Both the position numbers and the translations under genes were made by a program. The notes under the pieces are model-generated. The model did no database searches, was not told where the DNA came from, and saw nothing but the letters and a program-made list of their open reading frames with translations. From NCBI RefSeq assembly GCF_003752135.1, contig NZ_RJVK01000002.1, positions 1 to 64,000 of the forward strand: a DNA stretch of 64,000 nucleotides, given 5' to 3'. How positions within the stretch are numbered: the stretch's first letter is position 1; each line of letters opens with the position of its first letter. Source of the stretch: Caminibacter pacificus. GTDB taxonomy: Bacteria > Campylobacterota > Campylobacteria > Campylobacterales > Nautiliaceae. Positions 9,363 to 17,386 of this stretch are shown in pieces.

Positions 9363-9953
9363 TTACTCCTTTAATTTATATCCTAAATTTTTTACGTTTT
9401 CTATTTCAAATCCTAATTTTCTCAAATTCGAAATTATCACTTTTATCGAATTAATACTATCGATACTCTCACTCATAGCCGATATATCTTCTTTTGAGAG
9501 ATATTTATTTCTATTTTTTATCAAAATAGCCAATACATCACTTTCAGCTTTTGTAAGTCTTAAAGGTTTAGAGTTTTCATATAATTGATTAGTACTTAAG
9601 TTAAAAATAAATTTTTTATATTTAAAAACTCTCGATTTTAATTTTATTACTTTTTTTTCTAAATATTCAAGTCTTATCTTAAGTTTATAAAGTTCATCAT
9701 ATGAATAACAATAATTCGCTACACTTAAAGCTTTTTTATAAATAAACTCATCACAAACTTTACAAACGAATATAATTATAACATCATCAGCTAAAAATTT
9801 TTTAATTTCGACTAAAGAAGGATAAAAATCAAAATTTAAAATAATTACGTCATATTTTTTTTCTATTACTCTTGTATAAAAATCGTCTTCGTTATTTACA
9901 AACTCTTTTTCAAAATCATAAATGTCCGTATAATCGAATACCAGTATTCTCAT
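9363..9953 (-). CDS. OmpR-type response regulator with degenerate receiver
   Basis: 196 residues: an N-terminal receiver-like domain (1-105) and a C-terminal winged-helix DNA-binding domain (about 112-196; KPLRLTKAESDVLAIL, and the wing NVKNLGYKLKE). At the phosphoacceptor position the usual Asp is Asn40 (IILNFDFYP), and the acidic pocket after the first strand reads FDYTD, so phosphorylation-independent control, as in the atypical orphan regulators HsrA and CosR of this phylum, is likely. No kinase is next to it. ATGA overlap (9950-9953) with the TPR gene above it. It may sense system state by another route, or act constitutively. Confidence 0.8.
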   Translation of the reverse strand: MRILVFDYTDIYDFEKEFVNNEDDFYTRVIEKKYDVIILNFDFYPSLVEIKKFLADDVIIIFVCKVCDEFIYKKALSVANYCYSYDELYKLKIRLEYLEKKVIKLKSRVFKYKKFIFNLSTNQLYENSKPLRLTKAESDVLAILIKNRNKYLSKEDISAMSESIDSINSIKVIISNLRKLGFEIENVKNLGYKLKE

Positions 9954-10543
9954 TTTTTCAAATACTCTTTCGCTATAACGTTATTCGGATCTAATATAAG
10001 AACGTCACTAAATATTTTTTTAGCCGTATCTTTTTTACCCATATACCAATAGTTTTCCGCTAATAAATTCAAAAACAATACGCTTGTAGGATATAGCGTA
10101 AGCATTTTTTGAGCAAGCTCGGAAGCTACTTTATAGTTTTTTTTACCCATAAGCGCAACTATTTCATAATAATTTCCGTAATAATTATAATAGTCGGTTT
10201 TAAGCAAAGAATTTCCGATTTTCAAAGAATTATCATAATCTCCAATAGTATTATAAACTCTCATAAGACCGAGTTTCGGCTCTACAGAATAAGGCAAAAT
10301 CATTGCTGCTTTTTGATAATGTTTTATTGCGTTTTGATAGTTTTTGTTTAAATAAAAAAGCCAAGCAAGTCTAAGATTTATCGTATATCCGTCCGGATAT
10401 TTTTTATATACGGGAATCAATACTTTAATAGCGTCTTTATAATCTCCCATTTTTTCATAATTATACGAAGAATAATACGCCTCTTTTATATCAAGTGCAA
10501 ATAATGATAGTGTCAAACTAATAATTGCTATGATTTTTCTCAT
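9950..10543 (-). CDS. Periplasmic tetratricopeptide-repeat protein
   Basis: 197 residues with a signal peptide (MRKIIAIISLTLSLFA) and about four to five TPR units, for example GDYKDAIKVLIPVYKKYP, NYQNAIKHYQKAAMILP and KKDTAKKIFSDVLILDP. It should serve as a periplasmic protein-binding scaffold. Translation starts at ATG 10543 after CTAAGGAGAATTA, inside the last 26 bases of the transporter/peptidase gene, so the two are translationally linked. It may link the inner-membrane transporter/peptidase with the outer-membrane barrel; that is inference from context. Confidence 0.82.
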   Translation of the reverse strand: MRKIIAIISLTLSLFALDIKEAYYSSYNYEKMGDYKDAIKVLIPVYKKYPDGYTINLRLAWLFYLNKNYQNAIKHYQKAAMILPYSVEPKLGLMRVYNTIGDYDNSLKIGNSLLKTDYYNYYGNYYEIVALMGKKNYKVASELAQKMLTLYPTSVLFLNLLAENYWYMGKKDTAKKIFSDVLILDPNNVIAKEYLKK

Positions 10544-12536
10544 TAATTCTCCTTAGTTCAAAATTTTTTCCTTTAATTAGTGAAAACCCTTTTTCATAAA
10601 AAGAAAAATGTACTTCTCCGTACTTAGAAAAAACTTTCAATTTTTCTTTCGTATATTCCACTTTTTGGTTAAAAAATTTATGATTAAAAGAGCTTATAAA
10701 CTGCATAATAGCAAGTTTGTGTAAACGAAACCTAAATTCTAAAGGTAACACATCAAAATATTTTACATTTTTGTTTATTAAAGGCAATTTCGGTAACAAT
10801 TTAAAAAGCTCTTTTAAATACGACTCTCCACCTTTATAGTCGTAAAAATAAAAAAGTCTCTCGGCCGTATAAAAATAGAGCTCGTTTTCTCCATCAGTTA
10901 AGAAAAACTCACCTTTATCGTTCATTTTTACTTTAAAAATCACTTCTTTATTATTCGAATCCCTATATTTAAATTCATCATCCAAAATAAAATTAACTCT
11001 AAGTTTCATAGAATTATCAAGTACCGGTGCTTCTATACTTTCATATTCTTTTGGCAAATCATAATAATACAATTTTCCGTTTTTTATAAAATCCACAAAC
11101 TTAAAAGGTAAAGTTTCACTTCCTAAAACCGCGTATTTTTGGACTTGGATATGAATATGAGGTTCGGGTGAATAGCCGCTATTTCCGCATTTTCCTATAA
11201 TATCCCCTACTTTTACGTAATCTCCTACATTTACATTGATAGAATTTTGCATAAGATGAGAAATTTCTACATAATATCCGTAATCGCTTTTTATAATTAT
11301 ATAGTTACCCCAATTATTCACTCTATCTACGTTACCTATAAAATTATCGGGCAAATCGTCTCTTTTTGCAACAACATATCCGTTAACGGGTGCCAATACC
11401 GGTTTGCCAAAAGCATAATAATCTTCTAAAAAAAGGCCGTCGTTTTGGTATGTTTTTCCATTCTTTTTTATTACGAAATCATAAGCGTATTTCCATTTTC
11501 CTTTATGAGTCCATTTCCCTTCAAATCCTTGATATACAAACCATTCTCCCGAAAATGGAAGATAAATTTTTATTCCGTCTCCTCCGAACCTATAAATTTT
11601 GCTCAAATAATAACTAAGCGACTTTTCAGGAGTTTCCTTTATATAATAATTAAAATATTTATATCCGACCCAATAAAGCAAAATCAAAAACGAAACCACA
11701 ATAATATTAAAAGGAAGCGTATAAACAGGCAGTGAGTAGATATTAAAAAATACTTGCATCGCATCTATAAAAACGACACTTATAATCACTCCTATTAAAG
11801 CTAAAAGGTAGTTTTTCGGATGTGGAATCAAAAATATTCCCCCAAGAGCCATAGCTATAAGAATAAAATTAAAGTTATAAATAGAACTCACCGCTTCGTA
11901 ATAAGGTACGAAAATAGCATGTGTGTAAACACCGACTACAAACCCTAAAACAGCCATAAAAAACATTATTCTCGATATTGAAAAAATAATGATAGAAATT
12001 ACAACTCCCGCTATTACATAAGGCAAAAACAGTATCGTTCCCATCGATTTAAAAAAAGAATCTATAAAAACATTATGGAAACTAAAATCGATAAAAGGAG
12101 TTCGGTGAAGTAGATTTGATAAAAGATTGGTGTATTTTAAACTCGCAAGATAAAAAAGCATACTTACTACCGCAAACGGAAAAGATAAAATCGGCACGTT
12201 AAACCAAGAAAAAAATTTGTTTAATGAAAACGAAAATAAAAAAGTAATAATTGAAAGTAAAATAGTTAAAATTATAGCCGCATAACTTATATCAAAAAAA
12301 TATCCTACTCCCATACCTACAAGTAATGAGTTGTATAAATAAAATCCGTATTTTAAATATTCCTCTCTTATTCCTACGATTTCCGCAAAAGCAATAGTCG
12401 AAACTATTGAAATAATCGCATAAAAACCTACACTCGGCAACAAAAAAGATAAAATAAAAAGAAAAATCCCCACCCACCAATAATTTAAAAAAATTATGGC
12501 TGAGTAAGGTTTAAAAAAGAGTTTTATCTTCTCCAT
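10518..12536 (-). CDS. Urea transporter (UT family) fused to M23/LytM-type metallopeptidase domain
   Basis: 672 residues. Residues 14-296 form about ten membrane helices with urea-transporter hallmarks: NYWWVGIFLF, GIREEYLKYGFYLYNSLLVG in the first half, and LPVYTLPFNI (269-278) in the second. Residues 320-500 are an M23 domain: YAYDF with Asp353 as likely zinc ligand, GKPVLAPVNGYVV, ISHL (His427), and the PHIHIQ motif (His460, His462). The usual His four residues before Asp353 is absent, so zinc binding may be altered (His344 is a candidate) and activity is unproven. The last 170 residues are a basic extension of unknown fold. It is two bases below the PLP decarboxylase gene in the same operon. 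The transporter would sit in the inner membrane with the peptidase in the periplasm. Confidence 0.85.
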   Translation of the reverse strand: MEKIKLFFKPYSAIIFLNYWWVGIFLFILSFLLPSVGFYAIISIVSTIAFAEIVGIREEYLKYGFYLYNSLLVGMGVGYFFDISYAAIILTILLSIITFLFSFSLNKFFSWFNVPILSFPFAVVSMLFYLASLKYTNLLSNLLHRTPFIDFSFHNVFIDSFFKSMGTILFLPYVIAGVVISIIIFSISRIMFFMAVLGFVVGVYTHAIFVPYYEAVSSIYNFNFILIAMALGGIFLIPHPKNYLLALIGVIISVVFIDAMQVFFNIYSLPVYTLPFNIIVVSFLILLYWVGYKYFNYYIKETPEKSLSYYLSKIYRFGGDGIKIYLPFSGEWFVYQGFEGKWTHKGKWKYAYDFVIKKNGKTYQNDGLFLEDYYAFGKPVLAPVNGYVVAKRDDLPDNFIGNVDRVNNWGNYIIIKSDYGYYVEISHLMQNSINVNVGDYVKVGDIIGKCGNSGYSPEPHIHIQVQKYAVLGSETLPFKFVDFIKNGKLYYYDLPKEYESIEAPVLDNSMKLRVNFILDDEFKYRDSNNKEVIFKVKMNDKGEFFLTDGENELYFYTAERLFYFYDYKGGESYLKELFKLLPKLPLINKNVKYFDVLPLEFRFRLHKLAIMQFISSFNHKFFNQKVEYTKEKLKVFSKYGEVHFSFYEKGFSLIKGKNFELRRINEKNHSNY

Positions 12537-12537
12537 T

Positions 12538-13872
12538 TTACTTCAAATACTCCGGAAGCACTTCTTTTTCAACTACATAATCCAAGTCATCAGCTTCTCT
12601 TATGAGATGAGGCGTTCCGTTCGTATCTATCAACACGGCTCTTGGTCTGTATCTAATAAACTGCATAGATTGTGTAATATTATAAGCCCCAACAGGCCAA
12701 ATAGTAAGAACACTTCCTCTATCAAGCGGAGGTAAAGTAATATTTTCCGCTATAACGTCAATATTCATACAAAGCGGTCCGTTTATTTGGCTCGGTTCGT
12801 TAAGACCTTCGTATCTTTTATCAAGGAAAATATTAAAGTTATACCAAAACGCAGTATATAATAGATTCACACCCGCATCAACGATATAACTTTTCTTTCC
12901 GTCAGGCAATCTTTTACTCGCAAATACTGTTGTCAATAAATATCCCGCTTCATCAATCAGAGCTCTTCCGGTTTCAAGATATAGTTTCGGAAGTTTTCCT
13001 TCGTTGTATTCGTAAATCGCGCTTGTAATAGCTTCCGCATACTCTTCGGCAGTAGGCACTACCACTTCCGGAGCTTGATAAACTCCTTTTAATCTGTTTT
13101 TACTTGCAAAACCACCGCCTACGTCGATGTATTCTATTTCATATCCGAAATCCTTTTCGACTCTGTTTTTGAGCTGAATTAATTTTTTCGTTTCGTTTTT
13201 GTATGCTTCGGCACTCAACATAAATGTTCCGATATGAGAATGAAGACCGGTTAAGATTAATTTTTTACCCTCATAAATTCTTTTTACGGCGTCATAAGCT
13301 TCGCCGTTATCGATATTAAACCCGAATCTACTCCAAGCAGGATAAACTCCCGTATCCATATTGCATCTGATAGCTACTGGAATTTCCATTCCGAGCTCAT
13401 CCGCTATCTCCTCAAGGTCGTTAATCTCATACCAATGGTCGATATGAATTTTCGCTCCCTCTTTTACGGCAACTTTAAGTGCATCTTTAGGTTTATACGG
13501 TCCGTTGAAAATAATATCTTTTCCTTCAATACCAAGACGTCTTGCTTTTTGATATTCAAATTCGCTAACCACCTCGGCTTTACTTCCCAATTTATGATAA
13601 ATCTTACAAATAGCGTCAAGATAATTGGTTTTATAACTCCACCAAAATTCAACTTCAGGATATCTGCTTGTAAATTCTTCTTTGAATTCTTTATATTTCT
13701 CTTCAATCACTCTTTGTGAAAAAACAAAAAGAGGAGAGCCGAATTTTTCAGTCAATTCGTGAACGTCCACTCCGTCTATTTCGCTTTTTATTCTTTGAGT
13801 TTTAAGAGGACTTCCGTATTTACTCGCAAGTGCGAAATCCACTCTGTTTATTGTTGGTTTTTCATATTTCAT
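12538..13872 (-). CDS. PLP-dependent fold-III decarboxylase (diaminopimelate/ornithine decarboxylase-like)
   Basis: 444 residues, an alanine-racemase-fold barrel plus C-terminal beta domain. Lys81 in WWSYKTN aligns with the PLP lysine of LysA (YAVKAN). HSHIGTF (211-217) and DVGGGF (250-255) bind cofactor, ETGR (300-303) replaces the EPGR substrate helix of LysA, Cys368 in GPLC aligns with the catalytic Cys, and VGAYNIT holds the PLP-contacting Tyr. A separate true lysA lies at 51.6 kb, so this paralogue should act on another amino acid or on a ligated product. A 40-residue N-terminal extension precedes the barrel. It lies 11 bases after the ATP-grasp gene and 2 bases before the transporter/peptidase gene. 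Confidence 0.85.
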   Translation of the reverse strand: MKYEKPTINRVDFALASKYGSPLKTQRIKSEIDGVDVHELTEKFGSPLFVFSQRVIEEKYKEFKEEFTSRYPEVEFWWSYKTNYLDAICKIYHKLGSKAEVVSEFEYQKARRLGIEGKDIIFNGPYKPKDALKVAVKEGAKIHIDHWYEINDLEEIADELGMEIPVAIRCNMDTGVYPAWSRFGFNIDNGEAYDAVKRIYEGKKLILTGLHSHIGTFMLSAEAYKNETKKLIQLKNRVEKDFGYEIEYIDVGGGFASKNRLKGVYQAPEVVVPTAEEYAEAITSAIYEYNEGKLPKLYLETGRALIDEAGYLLTTVFASKRLPDGKKSYIVDAGVNLLYTAFWYNFNIFLDKRYEGLNEPSQINGPLCMNIDVIAENITLPPLDRGSVLTIWPVGAYNITQSMQFIRYRPRAVLIDTNGTPHLIREADDLDYVVEKEVLPEYLK

Positions 13873-13883
13873 ATTTCAGCTCC

Positions 13884-14888
13884 TTATAGCTCTTTTGTTG
13901 ATAATAATTTTGAAAAATCACTAAAATCTCTCACAGTCTCTTCTACATATCTTACATACATTTTCTCAACCGGATACTCAAGATTCGGCGTTACTTTTTC
14001 GCCTTTTATAATATCCACCATCATTTTAGGAAGATTAATTCCAAGCATTGTCGCAAAATATACCCAAGCCGGAAATCTCGGATTAATTTCTATCAAATAT
14101 ACGTCGTTTCCGTTTGCTATAGCTTCAAGCTCGAAAGCTCCTCTCCATCCGGTAACTTCGACGAATTTTTTCGCCATTTCCAAAAGTTTTTCGTTTTTAA
14201 TACTAACGGCACTCCAAACTTTTCCAAGGTCCGTAGTCGTTAGTTTTTTAATACCCACACCACCTAAAAGCTCTGCGTTTGCAAGTCCTACGTAGTTTAT
14301 CTCTATACCGCTGACAACTTCTTGAACCAAAAGAGGAAAACCCCATTCGTTTGAAATTTTGTAATAATATTCAATCGCTTCGTCAAGATTATAAGCGATA
14401 TAAGCTTTATAATAATTTCCTTTTACCATTACAGGAAAACCAATCTCTTTTGTCGCTTTTATCAAATCGTCAAGTGAAATTATTTCGATTGTTTTCGGGT
14501 GTTTTACACCGAGTTTTTCACTAAATTCGGGAAGTCTTTTTTTCTCCCTCATCTCAAAATTCTCAAGAGTCGGTAAAAAGGTCTTTATTCCCATTTTTTC
14601 AAGTTCGTTTTGATACTTAATATACATCGGAAGTTCGGCATCAAGATTCGGTATTAAAATATCAAGTCCGCTTTTTTCTTTTATTTGGTTAAGTCTTTGT
14701 TTCGTATCTTCCCAGCCGACACTCGGAAACGGCATTAAATAGACTTTTTCAAAAAGTCCTTGATAAATACCCGGTTCGTTCGGATCGTAACTCAAACCGA
14801 TTAAATCATACTCGCTTAAACTTTTGGCAACAGGTACTCCGGGAGCGGGGTTGTCCGTGTTATTAAGACCGCTAAGTGCTATTTTCAT
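13884..14888 (-). CDS. ATP-grasp ligase, carbamoyl-phosphate-synthase-L-like
   Basis: 334 residues: an N-terminal pre-ATP-grasp Rossmann-like domain (1-105; MKIALSGLNNTDNPAPGVPV), then an ATP-grasp domain with MREKKRLPEF, FPVMVKGNY (ATP-binding Lys), LVQEVVSG and the metal-binding LIEINPRFPAW. Such enzymes join a carboxylate to an amine or other nucleophile through an acyl-phosphate. The substrate is unknown. ATGA overlap with the PqqD-like gene and 11 bases to the decarboxylase gene argue that the three act on one molecule, perhaps a peptide held by the PqqD-like protein. Confidence 0.85.
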   Translation of the reverse strand: MKIALSGLNNTDNPAPGVPVAKSLSEYDLIGLSYDPNEPGIYQGLFEKVYLMPFPSVGWEDTKQRLNQIKEKSGLDILIPNLDAELPMYIKYQNELEKMGIKTFLPTLENFEMREKKRLPEFSEKLGVKHPKTIEIISLDDLIKATKEIGFPVMVKGNYYKAYIAYNLDEAIEYYYKISNEWGFPLLVQEVVSGIEINYVGLANAELLGGVGIKKLTTTDLGKVWSAVSIKNEKLLEMAKKFVEVTGWRGAFELEAIANGNDVYLIEINPRFPAWVYFATMLGINLPKMMVDIIKGEKVTPNLEYPVEKMYVRYVEETVRDFSDFSKLLSTKEL

Positions 14889-15121
14889 TGAATAAGTCCG
14901 TAAACTTTCAATTTAATAAAAAAATCCTCGACATCAATATAAACTTTTCTCCAATCCTCCCCGCTCTCTTCGGATAAAATCTTAACAATCTCCTCTTTTG
15001 TTTTTCCCTCTTTTATAAGCTCAACTATTCTTTTTGCCGTTGAATTCAACTGAAAGCTCGTTCCCAAAGACGGAATAAATCCCATATTATTCTCGTCGAT
15101 TACCATTTCGTTAATAAGCAT
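14885..15121 (-). CDS. PqqD-like protein (RiPP recognition element type)
   Basis: 78 residues. The pattern of an N-terminal beta region (MVIDENNMGFIPSLGTSFQL), LNSTAKRIVELIKEGKTKEEI and a second helix pair (VDVEDFFIKL-type ending in YGLIQ) matches the PqqD family, small winged-helix proteins that bind leader peptides of ribosomally made natural products. It heads the operon: ATG 15121 follows AAAGGAGCGTTT, and a TATAAT lies at 15154-15149. No adjacent radical-SAM gene or obvious precursor peptide is present, so whether it binds a peptide here is unknown. Confidence 0.72.
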   Translation of the reverse strand: MLINEMVIDENNMGFIPSLGTSFQLNSTAKRIVELIKEGKTKEEIVKILSEESGEDWRKVYIDVEDFFIKLKVYGLIQ

Positions 15122-15148
15122 AAACGCTCCTTTGTTTTATTTAAGGAT

Positions 15149-15154
15149 ATTATA
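15149..15154 (-). promoter_or_regulatory. -10 element of the PqqD/ATP-grasp operon
   Basis: Minus strand CTTATAATATCC with TATAAT at 15154-15149, 28 bases above the ATG. The -35 is poor (ACCTTC at 17 bases). It lies in the 63-base gap after the TRAP permease gene and would give the seven-gene operon its own short leader. Confidence 0.5.
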
Positions 15155-15184
15155 AGAAAAAAAAGTAAAGAGAAGGTAAACGGC

Positions 15185-17308
15185 TTAGGCTTTTTGAGCT
15201 TTTTGCCAGAAGAAAATTACCGCCCATATCACCAAACCGATAGCGTAAGAGACGTATTCGTTAGGCAAATGTAAATATTTCACCATTAAATTAGGCAGCA
15301 TAAAAAGAGGAACGGCTGCTAAGAAAAGAAGTCTTTGGATGATATTGATTCTTTTTAGGAAATAGCCCTGAGTTGCGGATGAGAAACTAAACATACCAAG
15401 AAGAGCCGTTATGAAAATAATTGCGATTTTTATCGGGTCGCTTATAAAAGTAAATTCGTTGTAATCCCATTCGTTTGTAGATGCTATAAGTAAAAGTTCC
15501 GTATTAAAGAAAAACATAAAAGGTAAAATCGCCGTTCTTATGTCATACGCAAAACCTTGAAGTCCGGTTTTTATAGGGTCTGCTTTTGCAATCCCCGCAG
15601 CCGCGTATGCCGCAATACCTACAGGAGGAGTATCGTCAGCTAAAATACCGAAATAAAATACGAACAGGTGTGCAGCAATTGCAGGAATCAAAAATCCGTT
15701 ATCTTGAGCGAGTTGCAACATAACGGGAGCCGTTAAAGACGCAACTACGATATAGTTTGCCGTAGTTGGAAGCCCCATACCCAAAATCAAAGAAATAAAC
15801 GCAGTAAGTAAAAGAACGATTAAAATATTTCCGTTTGATAGAGTGTCTATTACGTCAAGAAGCACTTGACCGATACCCGTAAGTGTAATACTTCCCACAA
15901 CAATACCGGCAATAGCCGTTGCAAGTGCGATAGGCACCATATTTCTTGCTCCGTTTACCATTCCATGGAAAATATCGATAAAACCTTGGATAAAGTCTTG
16001 TTTTTGAAGTTTTCTTTTTTCGATAAATAGTGCATAAAAAGGATATTGAATAATCATAATCACCATCAAAAGCCAAATTGCGCTAAAAGCCGCCATTTGA
16101 GCCGATTGTCTAAGAACGATAAGTACATACATCAAATAAACGACAGGAATCAAATAATGAAGACCGCTTATAAACGTTTTAAGTTTCGGCGGAAGATTTC
16201 TCGGGTCTTCACCTTTTAGACCCAATTTTTTAGCTTCCAAATGAACGATATATAAAAGCGCTAAGTAACTCACAACCGCTGGAATTGCAGCGGCTATAAT
16301 CACATCCGTATAAGCAAGTCCCAAAAATTCCGCGATAATAAACGCTGCAGCTCCCATTACAGGCGGCATAAGCTGTCCGTTTGTAGAAGCGGCGACTTCT
16401 ACGGCCGCAGCTTTTTCAGGTGGAAATCCTGCTTTTTTCATAAGAGGAATTGTAAATACACCCGTAGTAACTACGTTAGCCGTAGAACTACCGCTGATAA
16501 TCCCGGTAAGTCCGCTTGCAACGACACTCGCTTTTGCCGGACCTCCGCTATATTTACCCAAAAACGCATACGCAAGCTTGATAAAATATTCACCTGCCCC
16601 GGCTCTCTCAAGCAAACTACCGAATAATACGAACAAAAACACGAATCCCGCCGATACGCCAAGAGGCACGCCGTAAATACCTTCGGTAGTCAAATACATC
16701 TGAGCTACGATTTTTTCGATACTCGCTCCCTTATGAGAAATAATCTCCGGCAAATACTGACCGAATTTATCATAAAGCAAAAAGACTATAGCCACGATAC
16801 TTAAAGCCATACCGATAACTCTTCTCCCCGCTTCCAAAAGAATAATTATAAAAATAACTCCGATAACGATATCTCTTGTCAAATAATCACCGGGTCTATT
16901 AGAAAGACCGACATAGTCAATAGCAATATACGCAGCCCCAAGACCCCCGATTATCGCTAAAATCCAATCCCACCATTGAATGTTTTTTAGAAATTTCGGT
17001 TTTTTGGCAATAGGATAGATTAAAAATGCCAAAACCATTGCAAAAGCCAAGTGAATACTTCTGACAATAGTAGAATTTACAGGAAAATAACTGACGTAAA
17101 GTTGATATAAAGACCATGCGAAAGCTATAAGCGCAATCAACCAATAATAAACACTTTTTGGAGGAAAGTTTCTTTGACCTTCAAGCTCGGTTAATATCTT
17201 CTCTTCCAAATCCTTATCGACTTTACCCTCTTTAAGAGCTTCTTTTTCTACTTCGTCCACCTCTTTTTCAAGATTAGGATCGGCATCGAAAACTTCAGGT
17301 TTTGACAT
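15185..17308 (-). CDS. TRAP transporter permease, fused 4TM-12TM (DctQM-type, TAXI class)
   Basis: 707 residues. A 55-residue acidic cytoplasmic start is followed by four small-subunit helices, then the large-subunit region with GSSTANVVTTG, STNGQLMPPVMGAAAF and GLPTTANYIVVASLTAPV, hallmarks of the ion-coupled permease of TAXI-TRAP systems. With the binding protein encoded 78 bases upstream it makes a complete sodium- or proton-driven uptake system. Substrate unknown; TAXI systems are often linked to dicarboxylates or glutamate. Start: ATG 17308 after AAAGGAGTAGCC. Confidence 0.93.
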   Translation of the reverse strand: MSKPEVFDADPNLEKEVDEVEKEALKEGKVDKDLEEKILTELEGQRNFPPKSVYYWLIALIAFAWSLYQLYVSYFPVNSTIVRSIHLAFAMVLAFLIYPIAKKPKFLKNIQWWDWILAIIGGLGAAYIAIDYVGLSNRPGDYLTRDIVIGVIFIIILLEAGRRVIGMALSIVAIVFLLYDKFGQYLPEIISHKGASIEKIVAQMYLTTEGIYGVPLGVSAGFVFLFVLFGSLLERAGAGEYFIKLAYAFLGKYSGGPAKASVVASGLTGIISGSSTANVVTTGVFTIPLMKKAGFPPEKAAAVEVAASTNGQLMPPVMGAAAFIIAEFLGLAYTDVIIAAAIPAVVSYLALLYIVHLEAKKLGLKGEDPRNLPPKLKTFISGLHYLIPVVYLMYVLIVLRQSAQMAAFSAIWLLMVIMIIQYPFYALFIEKRKLQKQDFIQGFIDIFHGMVNGARNMVPIALATAIAGIVVGSITLTGIGQVLLDVIDTLSNGNILIVLLLTAFISLILGMGLPTTANYIVVASLTAPVMLQLAQDNGFLIPAIAAHLFVFYFGILADDTPPVGIAAYAAAGIAKADPIKTGLQGFAYDIRTAILPFMFFFNTELLLIASTNEWDYNEFTFISDPIKIAIIFITALLGMFSFSSATQGYFLKRINIIQRLLFLAAVPLFMLPNLMVKYLHLPNEYVSYAIGLVIWAVIFFWQKAQKA

Positions 17309-17350
17309 GGCTACTCCTTTTAAATTTGAAAAAAATAAAAAAGGCTTTTA

Positions 17351-17379
17351 CCTTCTTTATTTTTTTCAAAAAAAGAAGG
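17351..17379 (-). terminator. Hairpin between TRAP binding-protein and permease genes
   Basis: CCTTCTTT (17351-17358) and AAAGAAGG (17372-17379) form an inverted repeat. In the minus-strand transcript it falls 7 bases below the binding-protein stop. It lacks a long U tract, so partial termination or 3'-end protection, giving more binding protein than permease, is the likely role. Confidence 0.4.
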
Positions 17380-17386
17380 GGAAAAA

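Noticed and set aside
13759-14295. 178-codon plus-strand frame
   Set aside because: Antisense to the decarboxylase and ATP-grasp genes, no ribosome site, composition of a shadow frame.
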